A stretch of DNA of 64,000 bases. Origin: Micavibrio sp. UBA6147 (GTDB lineage Bacteria; Pseudomonadota; Alphaproteobacteria; Micavibrionales; UBA1664). Under the pieces are notes generated by a model. The model was not told the origin of the DNA and ran no database searches. It saw only the letters and a program-made list of their open reading frames with translations. Of the stretch, positions 63,261-64,000 are shown in pieces (the first letter of the stretch is position 1; each line of letters opens with the position of its first letter). The stretch lies in NCBI GenBank assembly GCA_002423185.1, contig DIUX01000001.1, forward strand, positions 702,050 through 766,049. Direction: 5' to 3'. A program made the translations under genes and the position numbers.

Positions 63261-64000
63261 TCAATGGTGAATTACGCCCTGAGCCTTATTTTCTGTGGAT
63301 TTTGAGGCTATTTCGTCGACTTTTTTGCTTTCATCGCTCAGAATCGGCTCCGGCATACGAATAAGCGCATGAGTCAAGACCTCATTAATCGTTGCCACGG
63401 GTACGATTTCCATGCCTTTGAGCACGTTTTTAGGGATGTCTTCAAGGTCTTTTTCGTTATCCAAAGGAATCAGGACTTTTTTGATTCCTCCGCGAAGTGC
63501 CGCAAGAAGTTTTTCCTTCAACCCGCCAATGGCGGTGACATACCCACGCAAATTGACTTCGCCCGTCATCGCCACATCGCGGCGAACCTCGATGCCCGTC
63601 AAGGTCGACACAATCGACGTCACCATCGCCGCGCCGGCGGATGGGCCGTCTTTTGGAATCGCCCCTTCGGGAACGTGAACGTGAATGGATTTTTCCTTCA
63701 GTTCTTCATGGCTCACCCCGAATAATTCGGCGCGGGATTTAATCAACATCTCGGCAACCGTGATCGATTCTTTCATAACCTCTTTGAGGTTCCCCGTCAC
63801 GGTGACTTTGCCTTCTTTACCCGGATAGATCACCGACTCGATAGACAACAAGTCGCCCCCCGTGTCGGTATAGGCCAATCCGGTCACGACCCCGACGCGG
63901 TCTTGGTTGTCGGCCTCACCATACCGGAAACGCGGAATGCCGGCATAGCGTTTGAGGTTTGACGGCGTAATCGACACTTTCGATTTTTTGCTCATCAAAA
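63261..64000 (-). CDS. lon: Lon protease, C-terminal part, cut by the window edge
   Basis: Lon is an ATP-dependent protease that removes damaged and regulatory proteins. The visible 245 residues cover the end of the AAA sensor-2 region and the whole S16 protease domain. The catalytic dyad is present: Ser120 of the fragment in PKDGPSAGAAM and Lys163 in GGLKEKLLAA, 43 residues apart as in E. coli Lon. A polar tail of about 27 residues (SDESKKVDEIASKSTE) follows. The ATP-binding and substrate-recognition parts lie beyond 64000. Confidence 0.97.
   Translation of the reverse strand, partial: LMSKKSKVSITPSNLKRYAGIPRFRYGEADNQDRVGVVTGLAYTDTGGDLLSIESVIYPGKEGKVTVTGNLKEVMKESITVAEMLIKSRAELFGVSHEELKEKSIHVHVPEGAIPKDGPSAGAAMVTSIVSTLTGIEVRRDVAMTGEVNLRGYVTAIGGLKEKLLAALRGGIKKVLIPLDNEKDLEDIPKNVLKGMEIVPVATINEVLTHALIRMPEPILSDESKKVDEIASKSTENKAQGVIHH

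Overview
The window is a gene-dense segment of an alphaproteobacterial chromosome of roughly 50% GC. The assignment rests on gene order and regulatory signals. The block rpsB-tsf / pyrH-frr-uppS-cdsA-dxr-rseP-bamA-ompH-lpxD-fabZ-lpxA-lpxI-lpxB next to gltA, and the block nuoA-N / birA / coaX / RNase J / DUF1467 / proS / lolC / lolD / dnaE, are standard alphaproteobacterial arrangements. LpxI (not LpxH), RNase J and a direct-repeat SOS box (GAAC-N7-GAAC) over the lexA promoter fit the same group. I cannot name a genus; a free-living or predatory rather than strongly reduced lineage is suggested by the intact respiratory, lipid A and tryptophan genes.

Layout. 1-4393: a C-terminal fragment on the plus strand (possibly TrpD) converges on comEC-trpC-lexA (minus). 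4480-7449: gltX and gltA (plus). 7475-20947: a 13-gene minus-strand envelope operon running from UMP kinase and ribosome recycling through isoprenoid and phospholipid synthesis, RseP, BamA and a Skp/OmpH homologue to lipid A assembly. 21191-23192: rpsB-tsf with its own promoter, leader and terminator. 23270-34511: dnaE, lolD, lolC, an archaeal/eukaryotic-type ProRS, a small secreted protein, DUF1467, RNase J, coaX and birA. 34551-52570: all 14 complex I genes on the minus strand, but interrupted by unrelated genes in three places. 52807-55232: a two-gene ABC exporter (plus). 55385-56747: tRNA-Asp and alanine dehydrogenase. 56914-62019: a 1701-residue protein. 62043-64000: a small membrane protein, tRNA-Val, HU and the 3' end of lon.

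Most of the window is core biology. The unusual material sits in the gaps. The 1701-residue protein joins a complete M48-type zinc metalloprotease domain at its N-terminus to what looks like an ABC1/UbiB-like (pseudo)kinase domain at its C-terminus, separated by about 1000 residues of unrecognised, mostly helical sequence. Between nuoJ and nuoI lies an inserted segment with a PagL-like lipid A deacylase and an exported-protein gene broken at a run of ten C, which looks like a contingency (phase-variable) locus or a homopolymer error. Other points are a ProRS of the archaeal type, a Skp homologue with a lipoprotein-like signal, an acidic tail on NuoM, and a 10-bp tandem duplication that changes the C-terminus of LpxB.

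No rRNA, insertion sequence, prophage or CRISPR array was seen.
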